A DNA stretch of 17,901 nucleotides from Opitutaceae bacterium (GCA_003168315.1 PMSP01000042.1:1-17901), one strand, 5' to 3'. Counted from the stretch's first letter, positions 1-7,627 are shown. A program made the numbers and translations. Notes: generated by a model from the sequence alone, not told the origin.

Positions 1-536
1 CCGCCCGAGAGGAGGACGTCCCTCACCTCGGGGTGCGCCTCGATGTAGCGTAGGCCCTGCTCGTACTCGGGGTGGAAATTGTAGTCCTGGGCGTTCGAGA
101 CGAGGCGGCTGCGGGTGCAGTAGCGGCAGTAGGCCGCGCACCGGTCGGTCACGAGGAAGAGGACCCTATCGGGGTACCGGTGGACGAGGCCGGGGACAGG
201 CGAGTGGGCGTCCTCGCCGAGCGAATCGAGCATCTCGTCTGAGCTCACGACCATCTCATCGGCCCGGGGGATCACCTGCTTGCGGATCGGGCAATTGGGG
301 TCGTTGCGGTCGACCAGATTGAAGAAGTAGGGCGTGATCGCGAGGGCCAGCTTCTTGTTCGCGAACTCGCAGCCGGCCTTCTCCGCCTCGGTGAGAGCCA
401 TGTACCTCTCCAGCTGGTCCCTGGATGTTATCCGGTTCTTCAGCTGCCAGGTCCAGTCGGACCAGTCCGACGCGGGGATATGCTGCCAAAGGCCCTGTCC
501 TTCGAACCATGAAGAGCGGTCTTCTGTGTAGGGCAT
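1..536 (-). CDS. kamA: Lysine 2,3-aminomutase (radical SAM), N-terminal part, cut by window edge
   Basis: The reading frame from the ATG at 534-536 runs 178 codons to the window edge with no stop, so the C-terminal half is missing. The family converts L-lysine to beta-lysine using a [4Fe-4S] cluster, S-adenosylmethionine and pyridoxal phosphate in the cytoplasm. The N-terminal region carries the family's W-x-D-W-x-W-Q-x-K-N-R-I segment near residues 25-36 and the A-I-T-P-Y block near 66-70. The S-P-V-P-G-L-x-H-R-Y-P-D-R-V block at about 112-125 leads into the radical SAM cysteines C133, C137 and C140 (C-x3-C-x2-C). A D-V-L-L-S-G-G segment ends the visible part. The long N-terminal domain fits KamA/AblA better than the shorter EF-P modifying EpmB. 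The PLP lysine lies outside the window. No Shine-Dalgarno is visible. The gene diverges from carA. Confidence 0.93.
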   Translation of the reverse strand, partial: MPYTEDRSSWFEGQGLWQHIPASDWSDWTWQLKNRITSRDQLERYMALTEAEKAGCEFANKKLALAITPYFFNLVDRNDPNCPIRKQVIPRADEMVVSSDEMLDSLGEDAHSPVPGLVHRYPDRVLFLVTDRCAAYCRYCTRSRLVSNAQDYNFHPEYEQGLRYIEAHPEVRDVLLSG

Positions 537-554
537 CGGAAGTTGGGAAATCAC

Positions 555-570
555 CGTTAGGCACCTAACG
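555..570. repeat. Perfect 16-bp palindrome between kamA and carA
   Basis: CGTTAGG (555-561) and CCTAACG (564-570) are perfect inverted arms around two bases, in the 117-bp gap between the divergent kamA and carA starts. A second, shorter dyad follows at once: TCGTT (572-576) and AACGA (581-585). The first palindrome begins 18 bases upstream of the kamA ATG. That position fits an operator for a dimeric regulator or a small hairpin in the kamA leader. No regulator family can be named. Confidence 0.5.
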
Positions 571-653
571 ATCGTTGTCAAACGACAGGTTTCGGGGCCG
601 GGAGGGGCTTTTTGATTGGCAGCGGCCCGCCGGGGGATTTTGTTCCAGCCCCG

Positions 654-1826
654 ATGCCCATTACGAAGCCCGCAGTGCTCGCCCTGGAGGATGGAAGCGT
701 GTTCCGGGGCATCGCTTTCGGGGCGGACGCGACGATCGCCGGGGAATGCGTGTTCAACACGTCCATGACCGGGTACCAGGAGATCCTGACCGACCCGTCG
801 TATTTCGGGCAGATCGTGACCATGACGGCCGCGCAGATCGGCAACTACGGGATCAACGACGAGGACGCCGAGGCCGCCATCCCCAAGGCCAGCGGATTCG
901 TGGTGCGCGAGCTCTCCCCCGTCGTCAGCAACTGGCGCTCCCGCATTTCGCTCGGGGATTACCTCGCGCAGAACGGGATCCCCGGGATCAGCGAAGTGGA
1001 CACCCGCTCGATCACGAAGAAGCTGCGGGTCGAGGGCGCGATGAAGTGCTGCCTGAGCACACTCGCCATCTCCGACGACGACGCAGTCGCCCGGGCCCGG
1101 GCGTGGACGGACATGGCCGGCTCCGACTACGTGAAGGACGTCACCTGCAGGGAAAGCTATATCTGGCGGGCGGACGACGCGGCGAACCACAATGCAGCCT
1201 ACGTGCCGGTCGGGACGACATTCGGCGCCCCGTCGACGCCCTCCCGGAAGTTCCGGGTGGCCGCCTTCGACTACGGCGCGAAGCGCACCATCTACCGGAA
1301 GCTCGTGCGCCACGGCTTCGAGGTCCATGTCTTCCCGGCGGGCGCCGCGGCCGCCCAGGTGGACGAGCAGAAGCCCGACTGTGTCTTTCTCTCGAACGGG
1401 CCCGGCGACCCCGCGGCGCTTCCCTACATCTACAAGACCGTCACGGACCTCCTTCCCCGCTACCCGATGTTCGGGATCTGCCTCGGCCACCAGATGATCA
1501 CCCACGCCCTAGGGGGCACGACCTTCAAGCTCAAGTTCGGCCACCGCGGAGGCAACCAGCCGGTGAAAAACATCGAGACTGGCAAGGTGTCGATCACGGC
1601 GCAGAACCACGGCTTCGCCACGGATCCAGCGAGCATCAAGGACCGGGGCGCCGTCGTCACCGAGTACAACCTGAACGACAACACGGTCGAGGGCCTGCGG
1701 CACAGCGAGCTCCCCGTCTTCTGCGTCCAGTACCATCCCGAGGCCGCCCCCGGGCCGAGCGATGCCGATCCCCTCTTCGTCGACTTCTACCGGATGGTCG
1801 AGTCCCGCAAGGCCGGCAGGATCTGA
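654..1826 (+). CDS. carA: Carbamoyl-phosphate synthase small (glutaminase) subunit
   Basis: This 390-residue protein is the glutamine amidotransferase subunit of carbamoyl-phosphate synthetase. It releases ammonia from glutamine for the large subunit CarB, feeding pyrimidine and arginine synthesis. The N-terminal CarA domain has the family blocks L-x-L-E-D-G, F-N-T-S-M-T-G-Y-Q-E and D-P-S-Y. The C-terminal class I amidotransferase domain has F-L-S-N-G-P-G-D-P, the nucleophile C276 in G-I-C-L-G-H-Q, and H361 and E363 in Y-H-P-E-A. Length is normal for the family. I chose the ATG at 654 because it aligns with known CarA N-termini. An in-frame TTG at 612 would add 14 residues and, unlike the ATG, follows a strong GGAGG. 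carB is not in the window. The stop is 9 bases from the convergent membrane-protein gene. Confidence 0.97.
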   Translation: MPITKPAVLALEDGSVFRGIAFGADATIAGECVFNTSMTGYQEILTDPSYFGQIVTMTAAQIGNYGINDEDAEAAIPKASGFVVRELSPVVSNWRSRISLGDYLAQNGIPGISEVDTRSITKKLRVEGAMKCCLSTLAISDDDAVARARAWTDMAGSDYVKDVTCRESYIWRADDAANHNAAYVPVGTTFGAPSTPSRKFRVAAFDYGAKRTIYRKLVRHGFEVHVFPAGAAAAQVDEQKPDCVFLSNGPGDPAALPYIYKTVTDLLPRYPMFGICLGHQMITHALGGTTFKLKFGHRGGNQPVKNIETGKVSITAQNHGFATDPASIKDRGAVVTEYNLNDNTVEGLRHSELPVFCVQYHPEAAPGPSDADPLFVDFYRMVESRKAGRI

Positions 1827-1835
1827 GGCTCCCGG

Positions 1836-3761
1836 CTACCTCTGCGCGAGGTTCCCGGTGAAGAACCACCGCTTGTCGAGGATCGAAAGCGGCCCGCGGC
1901 CGAGCTCCGGCTTGCGCGCCGCGGCGTCAAAGAAGGACGTGCCAAGCCGCAGCCGCGTCGTCCCGTCGACGACCACCAGCAGCGTCCCTGACAGCGCGCC
2001 GGCATCGGCCTGCGTGAGGGTGTCAAAGAACGGGCTCTCGGGCGGCGGGTAGAGGGAGCCCATCGAGACCGTGACGGCATGGGTCCCCGCGTAGTCGATC
2101 TCGAACGGCCTGCTGAGCGAGATCCCGTTCATCCCGGCGATCCCGAACTGCAGGTGGTGCGCGTCGGTGTAGTGCGTGAACACGACGTTGCTGAGCGGGC
2201 CCCAGCCCGTGACGACCAGCGGCTCGTTCTGCCCGGTCTTGCCGGCGGGAAACCGGACGTCGAGGGCGACCGGTCCGTAGGCCACGCCGCTGATCCGGTC
2301 CCACCATTCGGCCGGATAGTCGAGCGCGTGGGCGAGCGCCCTGTAGGCCCGCGGATGGACGCGCCTGAAGATCTCGTCCCTCTGGATGCCCGCGCAGAAC
2401 GCGAACACCGCGGAGGCAGCCGCAAGGGCGCCCCAGGCCGTCCTCACGGCGCGCCTTCTCATCCCGCCGCCGCGGACCCGCGCCTCGACCGCCCACAGTC
2501 CCAGGATCGCGAAGAGCGGCAGCGCGCCTATCATGTCGGGGATGTAGCGGTTGTTGGCGCCGGCATAGATTATCAGCGATCCCCCCACGGTCAGCAGGAG
2601 GAGCACCGCCGCCGCCGCAACGGCGCCGATCCTCGACCCCTTGGACCATATCCCGGGAAGGAATGGGCTGAACGCAGCGGCCAGGAGGATCGGCATGTTG
2701 GCGACGACGCCGTACATGTCCTCCGGATCAGTGGTGTAGTTTCTCGGGAGTTCCGGCAGGGGCGACGGGTTGAAGAACGGGAACCACGGCGAGACGTGCG
2801 CGGGCGCCAGGAAATACGTGAAGAAGTTGTACGGCGCGTACCTCAGGCTGAAGGGATTCGCGGGGCTCGCCCTGTAGAGGATCATGTAGCTCGTACCCAG
2901 CTCGAGCGGGTTGCCGAACCTTTCGTAGTCGTAGAGGCCGAGGAGAATCCCCACGCAGCCGATCGGGATCACCGTCGCGCATAGCCGACGCGCCCACACC
3001 CCCATCCCGGGGGAGCCCGATCGCTCCATCCGCCATGCGTACACGAGCGGCACCATCAGAATCGCGGCCCCGAAGAGATAGTTGGGCCGCGAGGTGACCG
3101 CCAGCCCCATGCTGAGGGACGCCGCCGCCAGCCAGCCGCAGCGCAGGCCGTCCCGCATCGCGTTGTAGAGGCAGAGGAGAGCGAGGCATGAAAAGCAGTA
3201 GGCGCTGGAGACGCAGATCTCCCATACGCCGACCCGGCTCAGCAGCATCGGCCACCAGTTGGCGATCCCGAGGACCAGCGCGGAAACAAACAGGAGGCCG
3301 CGCGGGATCCATGGGAGGTAATCGCGCCTGATCGAGCGAAGGAGCGCCAGGGTAAAGAGGTAGCCGAGCGATGCGAACAGGGCGCCCGCCCAGTACTGCG
3401 GCAGATCCGTACCGGTCAGGAGCTTCCAGGGGGCGAACAGGACGACCGCCGGGCCGGCCCCGAAATAGAGGTAGTATTTGCCGTGGTACAGGCTGACGTC
3501 GTGCACTCGGGGCGTGTACTTCATCGGGTCGTGGCCCGGAACGTCCTTTTCTGGGTCGGGGGGAAGGGTGATGTCCAGTCGGCCCGAGAGGAAGGCGCCG
3601 GCCAGGAGATCGTAGTGGTTGTAGGTGACTGGCCGCGCGCGGTACAGCTCGCGATTCTCGGAGGCCACCAGGAAATAGAGCCCGATGCACAGGAGGGCGG
3701 CCGCGCCCCATGCGAAAAGATCGCGGCGGCCCCGGGCGGGCTGGTCTGGGGAAGGGGTCAC
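1836..3761 (-). CDS. Multi-spanning membrane protein, possible GT-C-type glycosyltransferase
   Basis: This is a 641-residue integral membrane protein with no family I can name for certain. The first hydrophobic helix is near residues 17-33. A conserved-looking loop follows, with Y-D-L-L-A-G-A-F-L-S-G-R-L-D-I near 50-64 and Y-H-G-K-Y-Y-L-Y-F-G near 92-101. About ten further hydrophobic segments run to about residue 455, and the last 180 or so residues look soluble and beta-rich. The architecture (aromatic, acidic first outer loop, many helices, soluble C-terminal domain) resembles lipid-linked-sugar GT-C transferases, but no catalytic residue is proven. The start is a GTG with AAGG five bases upstream. 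It lies 30 bases downstream of kdsB on the same strand, so co-transcription and a role in envelope glycan assembly are plausible inferences. A sugar or lipid flippase is the main alternative. Confidence 0.72.
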   Translation of the reverse strand: MTPSPDQPARGRRDLFAWGAAALLCIGLYFLVASENRELYRARPVTYNHYDLLAGAFLSGRLDITLPPDPEKDVPGHDPMKYTPRVHDVSLYHGKYYLYFGAGPAVVLFAPWKLLTGTDLPQYWAGALFASLGYLFTLALLRSIRRDYLPWIPRGLLFVSALVLGIANWWPMLLSRVGVWEICVSSAYCFSCLALLCLYNAMRDGLRCGWLAAASLSMGLAVTSRPNYLFGAAILMVPLVYAWRMERSGSPGMGVWARRLCATVIPIGCVGILLGLYDYERFGNPLELGTSYMILYRASPANPFSLRYAPYNFFTYFLAPAHVSPWFPFFNPSPLPELPRNYTTDPEDMYGVVANMPILLAAAFSPFLPGIWSKGSRIGAVAAAAVLLLLTVGGSLIIYAGANNRYIPDMIGALPLFAILGLWAVEARVRGGGMRRRAVRTAWGALAAASAVFAFCAGIQRDEIFRRVHPRAYRALAHALDYPAEWWDRISGVAYGPVALDVRFPAGKTGQNEPLVVTGWGPLSNVVFTHYTDAHHLQFGIAGMNGISLSRPFEIDYAGTHAVTVSMGSLYPPPESPFFDTLTQADAGALSGTLLVVVDGTTRLRLGTSFFDAAARKPELGRGPLSILDKRWFFTGNLAQR

Positions 3762-3791
3762 CTCTGCCTTGGGCGCGGCGGGGGGCCCGCG

Positions 3792-4547
3792 TCAGCGCGG
3801 CTCCCGGCCGAGGTATTCCTCGAACTTCAGGGCGTCCGCGGGAGTGTCGACGCCGATCGACGGGTCGGTCGTCATCCCGACCGCGATCGAGCGGCCGGCC
3901 TCGATGACGCGGAGCTGCTCCAGGCGCTCGATCGCCTCCAGCTTGCCAACCGGCAGGCGCGCGAATTCCTGGAGGAGCCCGGCCTTGTACGCGTAAAGGC
4001 CCAGGTGCCTGTAGCAGGGGTTTGCCGACACCCAGCCGTCGTCGGGCTCCCCCCCAAGGTCGCGGGTGTACGGGATGGGCGCCCTGGAGAAATACATCGC
4101 CCGGCCCCGGGCATCGCAGACGACCTTGACCTGGTTCGGGTTGCGAAAGTCCTCGGCGCTCGAGAACCGCGTCGCCAGGGTCGCCATGTCGGGTTCGCCC
4201 GAGATGAGCTCCGACAGGAGCCCGATCTGGCCCGCCGACACCATGGGCTCGTCGGCCTGGACATTGATGACCCTCTCCGCTCGGACGGCCCGGTTGGCCT
4301 CGGCTATCCGGTCGGTGCCGCTCGCGTGGTCCGGCCGGGTCATGACCGTCCGGTACCCCCCGGGGGCCAGGCAGGCCTCAAGGAGGGGATCGTCGACCGC
4401 AAAAATGAGGTCAAGATCCGGTGCCGCCGCCCGGATCCTCTCGGCCACCCAGAGGAGAAGCGGCTTGCCCTTTATATTGTGCAACAGCTTTCTGGGGAAT
4501 CTCTTAGACTCAAGACGGCACGGTACGATTATTGCTGTTCGTGGCAT
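3792..4547 (-). CDS. kdsB: 3-deoxy-manno-octulosonate cytidylyltransferase (CMP-Kdo synthetase)
   Basis: This 251-residue enzyme activates Kdo with CTP to CMP-Kdo for attachment to lipid A, which implies a lipopolysaccharide outer membrane. The N-terminal nucleotide-binding motif is P-C-R-L-E-S-K-R-F-P-R-K-L-L, a variant of the usual P-A-R-x-x-S-T-R-x-P-G-K. Other family blocks follow in order: M-T-R-P-D-H-A-S-G-T-D-R, N-V-Q-A-D-E-P-M, N-P-N-Q-V-K-V-V, Y-F-S-R-A-P-I-P, R-H-L-G-L-Y-A-Y, L-E-Q-L-R-V and G-V-D-T-P-A-D. I chose the ATG at 4547 because it matches family N-termini and the usual length of about 250. In-frame ATGs at 4565 and 4625 would add 6 or 26 residues with no family match. No Shine-Dalgarno is visible. 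It diverges from the HPr gene and precedes the large membrane protein. Confidence 0.95.
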   Translation of the reverse strand: MPRTAIIVPCRLESKRFPRKLLHNIKGKPLLLWVAERIRAAAPDLDLIFAVDDPLLEACLAPGGYRTVMTRPDHASGTDRIAEANRAVRAERVINVQADEPMVSAGQIGLLSELISGEPDMATLATRFSSAEDFRNPNQVKVVCDARGRAMYFSRAPIPYTRDLGGEPDDGWVSANPCYRHLGLYAYKAGLLQEFARLPVGKLEAIERLEQLRVIEAGRSIAVGMTTDPSIGVDTPADALKFEEYLGREPR

Positions 4548-4644
4548 CCGCAGGGATGGTGCCATCAGGTTTTTGAGTTGCAAGCCGGGCCTAGCTGGGG
4601 AGGGTAAGCGGTTCTCCAGCCCCATTTCTCCAGATCAAACACCC

Positions 4645-4944
4645 ATGAATCCAACTGATACGACGCCCGCGGGCCAAGCCGTGGTCAAGGAGCTTGTTGT
4701 CCAGAACAAGCTGGGGATTCATGCGCGCCCCGCGGCGATGATCGTGCGGATCACGAACAAGTTCAAATCCGAGGTGTTCGTCGAGAAGGACGAGGAGCAG
4801 GTGAACGGCAAGAGCATCATGGGACTCATGATGCTCGCGGCCGGCAAGGGCTCCAAGGTGAAGTTTCTCGCGACGGGCGATGACGCCCAGCAGATGCTCG
4901 CCGAGCTGGAGCAGCTGTTCGCCCGCAAGTTTGACGAGGCCTGA
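4645..4944 (+). CDS. ptsH: HPr family phosphocarrier protein
   Basis: This 99-residue protein is an HPr, the cytoplasmic phosphocarrier of the phosphotransferase system. The active-site histidine is H26 in N-K-L-G-I-H-A-R-P-A. The regulatory serine is S57 in N-G-K-S-I-M-G-L-M-M-L-A-A, equivalent to Ser46 of Gram-positive HPr, so control by an HPr kinase/phosphorylase is possible. A tail of about ten polar residues before the first strand makes it slightly longer than typical HPr (85-90). No enzyme I, enzyme II or hprK lies in the window, so a regulatory rather than sugar-transport role cannot be excluded. The start has no Shine-Dalgarno. It diverges from kdsB (97 bases) and ends 10 bases from the convergent tatD-like gene. 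Confidence 0.93.
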   Translation: MNPTDTTPAGQAVVKELVVQNKLGIHARPAAMIVRITNKFKSEVFVEKDEEQVNGKSIMGLMMLAAGKGSKVKFLATGDDAQQMLAELEQLFARKFDEA

Positions 4945-4954
4945 GCGGGCGCCG

Positions 4955-5752
4955 TCAGAACCCGTAGAACGTCCGGGCCGTGCTGGTCGTGACGGCCGCA
5001 AGCTCCTCGAGGCCCACGCCGAACATGTCGGCCGCGAACTGCGCCGTGTGGCGCAGGTAGGCCGGCTCGTTCGGCTTTCCCCGGTGGGGCGTCGGGGCGA
5101 GGAAGGGGGCGTCCGTCTCTATCATCAGGCGCGGGAGGCCCTGCGCCATCGCGGCCGCCCGCACCGCGTCGGCGTTCTTGTAGGTCAGTATCCCCGTGAA
5201 CGAGCCGCGGCCGCCGCGCTTCGCGAGCTCGAGCATCTCGGCCTCGCCCTCGGAGAAGCAGTGGAAGACGACGCGGTTCCAGTCGACGCCGCTCCCGTCG
5301 ATTGTCTCGACGCATTCATGGAAGGCGCCCCGCGAATGGATCACGACCGCGCAGCCGAGACGGCGCGCGATCGAGAGCTGCGCCCGGAAGGCGGCCCTCT
5401 GCAGGTCGAGGACCCGCGCGGCCGCGCCGGGCTCCTTCGGCAGGTGGAAGCGGTCGAGGCCGCACTCCCCGATCGCGACGGGCCTGACGCCGCCATCCTG
5501 CCAGCGGGCCTCGATGCCGGCGACCGCGGCCTCCCATCCCTCCTCGACCGAGCAGGGGTGGACGCCGATCGTGTGCCTGATGCAGCCCGGGTTGTCCCTG
5601 GCGATCTCCCCGTAGAGGTCCCAGTCGTCGGGGGCGGTTCCGACGGCGATCATCCATCCGACGTCCGCCTCCCGCGCGCGCCGGATGAGGTCCGGCAGGC
5701 CGCCGGCCCTGGCCACTGAATCGAGGTGCGTGTGGGTGTCGACGATCGTCAT
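4955..5752 (-). CDS. tatD: TatD-family metal-dependent hydrolase / DNase
   Basis: This 265-residue protein is an amidohydrolase-fold TatD enzyme; characterised members are metal-dependent 3'-5' exonucleases or deoxyribonucleases in the cytoplasm. The metal ligands are visible: H7 and H9 in D-T-H-T-H-L-D, E96 in G-E-C-G-L-D, H139 in V-I-H-S-R, H164 in F-H-C-F-S-E and D214 in E-T-D-A-P-F. Length is normal. The ATG at 5752 fits family N-termini; the frame stays open upstream to a TTG at 5800, which would add 16 unrelated residues. No Shine-Dalgarno is visible. It converges on the HPr gene and diverges from the ABC ATPase gene. Which paralogue it is (TatD, YcfH or YjjV type) cannot be told here. 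Confidence 0.92.
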   Translation of the reverse strand: MTIVDTHTHLDSVARAGGLPDLIRRAREADVGWMIAVGTAPDDWDLYGEIARDNPGCIRHTIGVHPCSVEEGWEAAVAGIEARWQDGGVRPVAIGECGLDRFHLPKEPGAAARVLDLQRAAFRAQLSIARRLGCAVVIHSRGAFHECVETIDGSGVDWNRVVFHCFSEGEAEMLELAKRGGRGSFTGILTYKNADAVRAAAMAQGLPRLMIETDAPFLAPTPHRGKPNEPAYLRHTAQFAADMFGVGLEELAAVTTSTARTFYGF

Positions 5753-5842
5753 TTCGGCGGGAAAGGTCCCAATCCTTGGAAAAGAACCCGCCGCGCACAA
5801 GACCCGGTTGAATTCCCGGAGGCGTTACCCCAGCCTGCCCCC

Positions 5843-6646
5843 ATGGAGGACATCCTCAGAGTCTCGGGCCTGCGGGTCGTCCGCGGCCGGACTGAAATCC
5901 TCCGCGGCGTCGACTGGCGGGTCCGGCGCGGGGAGCACTGGGTCATCCTCGGGGCCAACGGGAGCGGCAAGACGTCACTCCTGAAGGCGGTCACGGGCTA
6001 CCTGTCGCCCACCGCGGGCGAGATCTCGCTTCTCGGGAGGACATACGGCGAGGCCGACTGGAGGGACCTGCGCACGGAGATAGGGATCGTCACAAGCGCC
6101 CTCCAGGCCTCGATCCCGCCGGCGGAGGAGGCGCTGGACACGGTCGTCAGCGGGAGGTACGCCCAGCTCGACCTGTGGGCGAGGCCGACCCGCGCCGAGG
6201 CCGCCGAGGCCCGCCGGCTGCTGCGGTTCGTCGGGGGGACGGCCCTGGCCCGGCGCGAGTGGACGCACCTGTCGCAGGGCGAGCGCCAGAGGATCCTGAT
6301 CGCGCGCTCCCTGATGGCGCATCCGAGGGTCCTCATCCTCGACGAGCCGTGCGCGGGCCTGGACCCGGTGGCCCGGGAGGAATTCCTGTGGTTCCTGGAG
6401 AGCCTAGCGGGGCGCCGCGCCGGCCCCGCCCTTGTCCTCGTCACCCACCATGCCGAGGAGATCATGCCGGCCTTCACGCATGCCCTCCTCCTGCGGGACG
6501 GCCGGGTCTTTGCGGCAGGTCCCAAGCCGGGCGTCGTGACGACGCGGCGGATGAGCGGGGCGTTCGGGGCGCGCATCCGGGTCCGCAGCGCGCGGGGGCG
6601 CTACCTGACCCAGATCGGGCACCATCGGCTACCGACGGGCCTATGA
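5843..6646 (+). CDS. ABC transporter ATP-binding protein, stand-alone
   Basis: This 267-residue protein is a single ABC ATPase domain. The Walker A is G-A-N-G-S-G-K-T-S at 37-45, and the Q-loop lies near 83-88. The signature is L-S-Q-G-E-R-Q-R at 143-150, the Walker B is V-L-I-L-D-E-P at 163-169, and the D-loop and H-loop follow (A-G-L-D; H202 in V-T-H-H). All ATPase residues are intact. The last 40 or so residues are basic and extend past the core. No permease or binding-protein gene is adjacent, so the substrate is unknown. The overall form recalls ModF-like ATPases, but that is only a resemblance. The ATG at 5843 is the only well-placed start; a GGAGG lies too far upstream (about 20 bases) to serve it. 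Confidence 0.9.
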   Translation: MEDILRVSGLRVVRGRTEILRGVDWRVRRGEHWVILGANGSGKTSLLKAVTGYLSPTAGEISLLGRTYGEADWRDLRTEIGIVTSALQASIPPAEEALDTVVSGRYAQLDLWARPTRAEAAEARRLLRFVGGTALARREWTHLSQGERQRILIARSLMAHPRVLILDEPCAGLDPVAREEFLWFLESLAGRRAGPALVLVTHHAEEIMPAFTHALLLRDGRVFAAGPKPGVVTTRRMSGAFGARIRVRSARGRYLTQIGHHRLPTGL

Positions 6647-6705
6647 CGGCGCCCCAATCGTAGCACCATGAGGCGGCGACGGCAGGCTGAACGGCCCGCG
6701 ACGGG

Positions 6706-7518
6706 TCAGCCCTTCGACGGGGCGAAGATCTCGGCGAAGAACGCGTTCATCGCCTCCCAGGAGCGCCGGTCGGCCGAGGGGCTGTAGGCGACGAATCCCT
6801 TCATCGCCGGGAATTTCTCGGCCGTTGCGTCCGAGGCCGGGTTCGTGAACGCGTGGTAGGCGCCCGCGAAGACGTCGAACTGGTAGTCGATTTTCCCGTC
6901 GTTGAGCGACTTCTGGAACGCCTCGATCTGCTCCGGCTTCATCGAGGGGTCGAGGGCGCCGTGACAGATGAGGAACTTGGCCTTGTTCCTCGCCGCCGCG
7001 TCCTCCGAGGCCGGGATCAGTCCGCCGTGGAAGCTGACGATGCCCGCGAGCGGGGCGCCCGAGTAGGCCAGGGCGATGACGGTCGAGCCGCCGAAGCAGT
7101 AGCCGATGGCGGCGACGCGCGCAGGGTCGACGAGGTTCGTCGCGAGAAGCTGGTCCAGGCCCGCCTGGGCGCGCTCGGCCATGAGGGGCTTCCCCTTGAA
7201 CTGGCCCGCGAGCTCGCCCGCCTCCTGCGGGTTCGCCGCGAGGACGCCCTTGCCGTACATGTCGAGGGCGAAGGCGACGTAGCCCAGGTTCGCGAGCTGC
7301 ACCGCGCGCCCCTTGACGTAGTCGTTCAGGCCCCACCATTCGTGGACGATCAGGACTCCCGGCAGCTTCCCGTCCTTCACCTTGGCGTCGTCGTAGGCGA
7401 GGTAGCCGCGCAGCTTGACGCCTCCCTGCTCGTAGTCGACGTCACGGGTGACGAGGGAGGCGCGGGCGGAAACGCCGGCGAGGGCAAGCGCGAGGGCGGA
7501 GGTCATGATTATCTTCAT
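6706..7518 (-). CDS. Dienelactone hydrolase family protein with signal peptide
   Basis: This 270-residue alpha/beta hydrolase belongs to the dienelactone hydrolase family. The catalytic triad is visible: C141 in G-Y-C-F-G-G-S, D190 in H-G-A-L-D-P and H222 in A-Y-H-A-F. The family's H-E-W-W-G-L block with E60 is also present. The first 20 residues are a basic start plus an Ala/Leu-rich stretch ending A-R-A, so export to the periplasm is likely. The family hydrolyses lactone or ester bonds, but genomic members are widely annotated without known substrates, and no aromatic-degradation genes are nearby. The ATG at 7518 was chosen because it begins the signal peptide directly; an upstream in-frame start at 7542 adds eight residues. 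It converges on the ABC ATPase gene. Confidence 0.88.
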   Translation of the reverse strand: MKIIMTSALALALAGVSARASLVTRDVDYEQGGVKLRGYLAYDDAKVKDGKLPGVLIVHEWWGLNDYVKGRAVQLANLGYVAFALDMYGKGVLAANPQEAGELAGQFKGKPLMAERAQAGLDQLLATNLVDPARVAAIGYCFGGSTVIALAYSGAPLAGIVSFHGGLIPASEDAAARNKAKFLICHGALDPSMKPEQIEAFQKSLNDGKIDYQFDVFAGAYHAFTNPASDATAEKFPAMKGFVAYSPSADRRSWEAMNAFFAEIFAPSKG

Positions 7519-7587
7519 CGATGGACAGGGGGATTCGTACAAGGTGCCCCCCGGGGCGGCCGCGTCAAACCGAACGGCAGGGAAGGC

Positions 7588-7614
7588 CCGGCCGGCCCCG
7601 AGGGGCCGGGCCGG
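7588..7614 (-). terminator. Strong GC hairpin downstream of the CBS-domain gene
   Basis: CCGGCCCC (7592-7599) pairs with GGGGCCGG (7602-7609). CCGG at 7588-7591 extends the stem against 7611-7614 if G7610 is bulged, giving about 12 base pairs with a two-base turn as drawn. It begins 14 bases past the CBS gene stop and lies in the 109-base gap before the hydrolase gene. No T-run follows on the minus strand, so it is not a canonical intrinsic terminator; it could still end transcription or stabilise a 3' end. Confidence 0.42.
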
Positions 7615-7627
7615 CGCGCCTCCCCGC

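Noticed and set aside
575..1861. 428-codon frame overlapping carA on the same strand
   Set aside because: Rich in Arg, Gly and Pro with no motif; carA in the neighbouring frame has full catalytic residues.
4548..4644. Promoters in the kdsB-ptsH divergent gap
   Set aside because: TTGAGT and TTGCAA hexamers occur, but no acceptable -10 lies at proper spacing on either strand.
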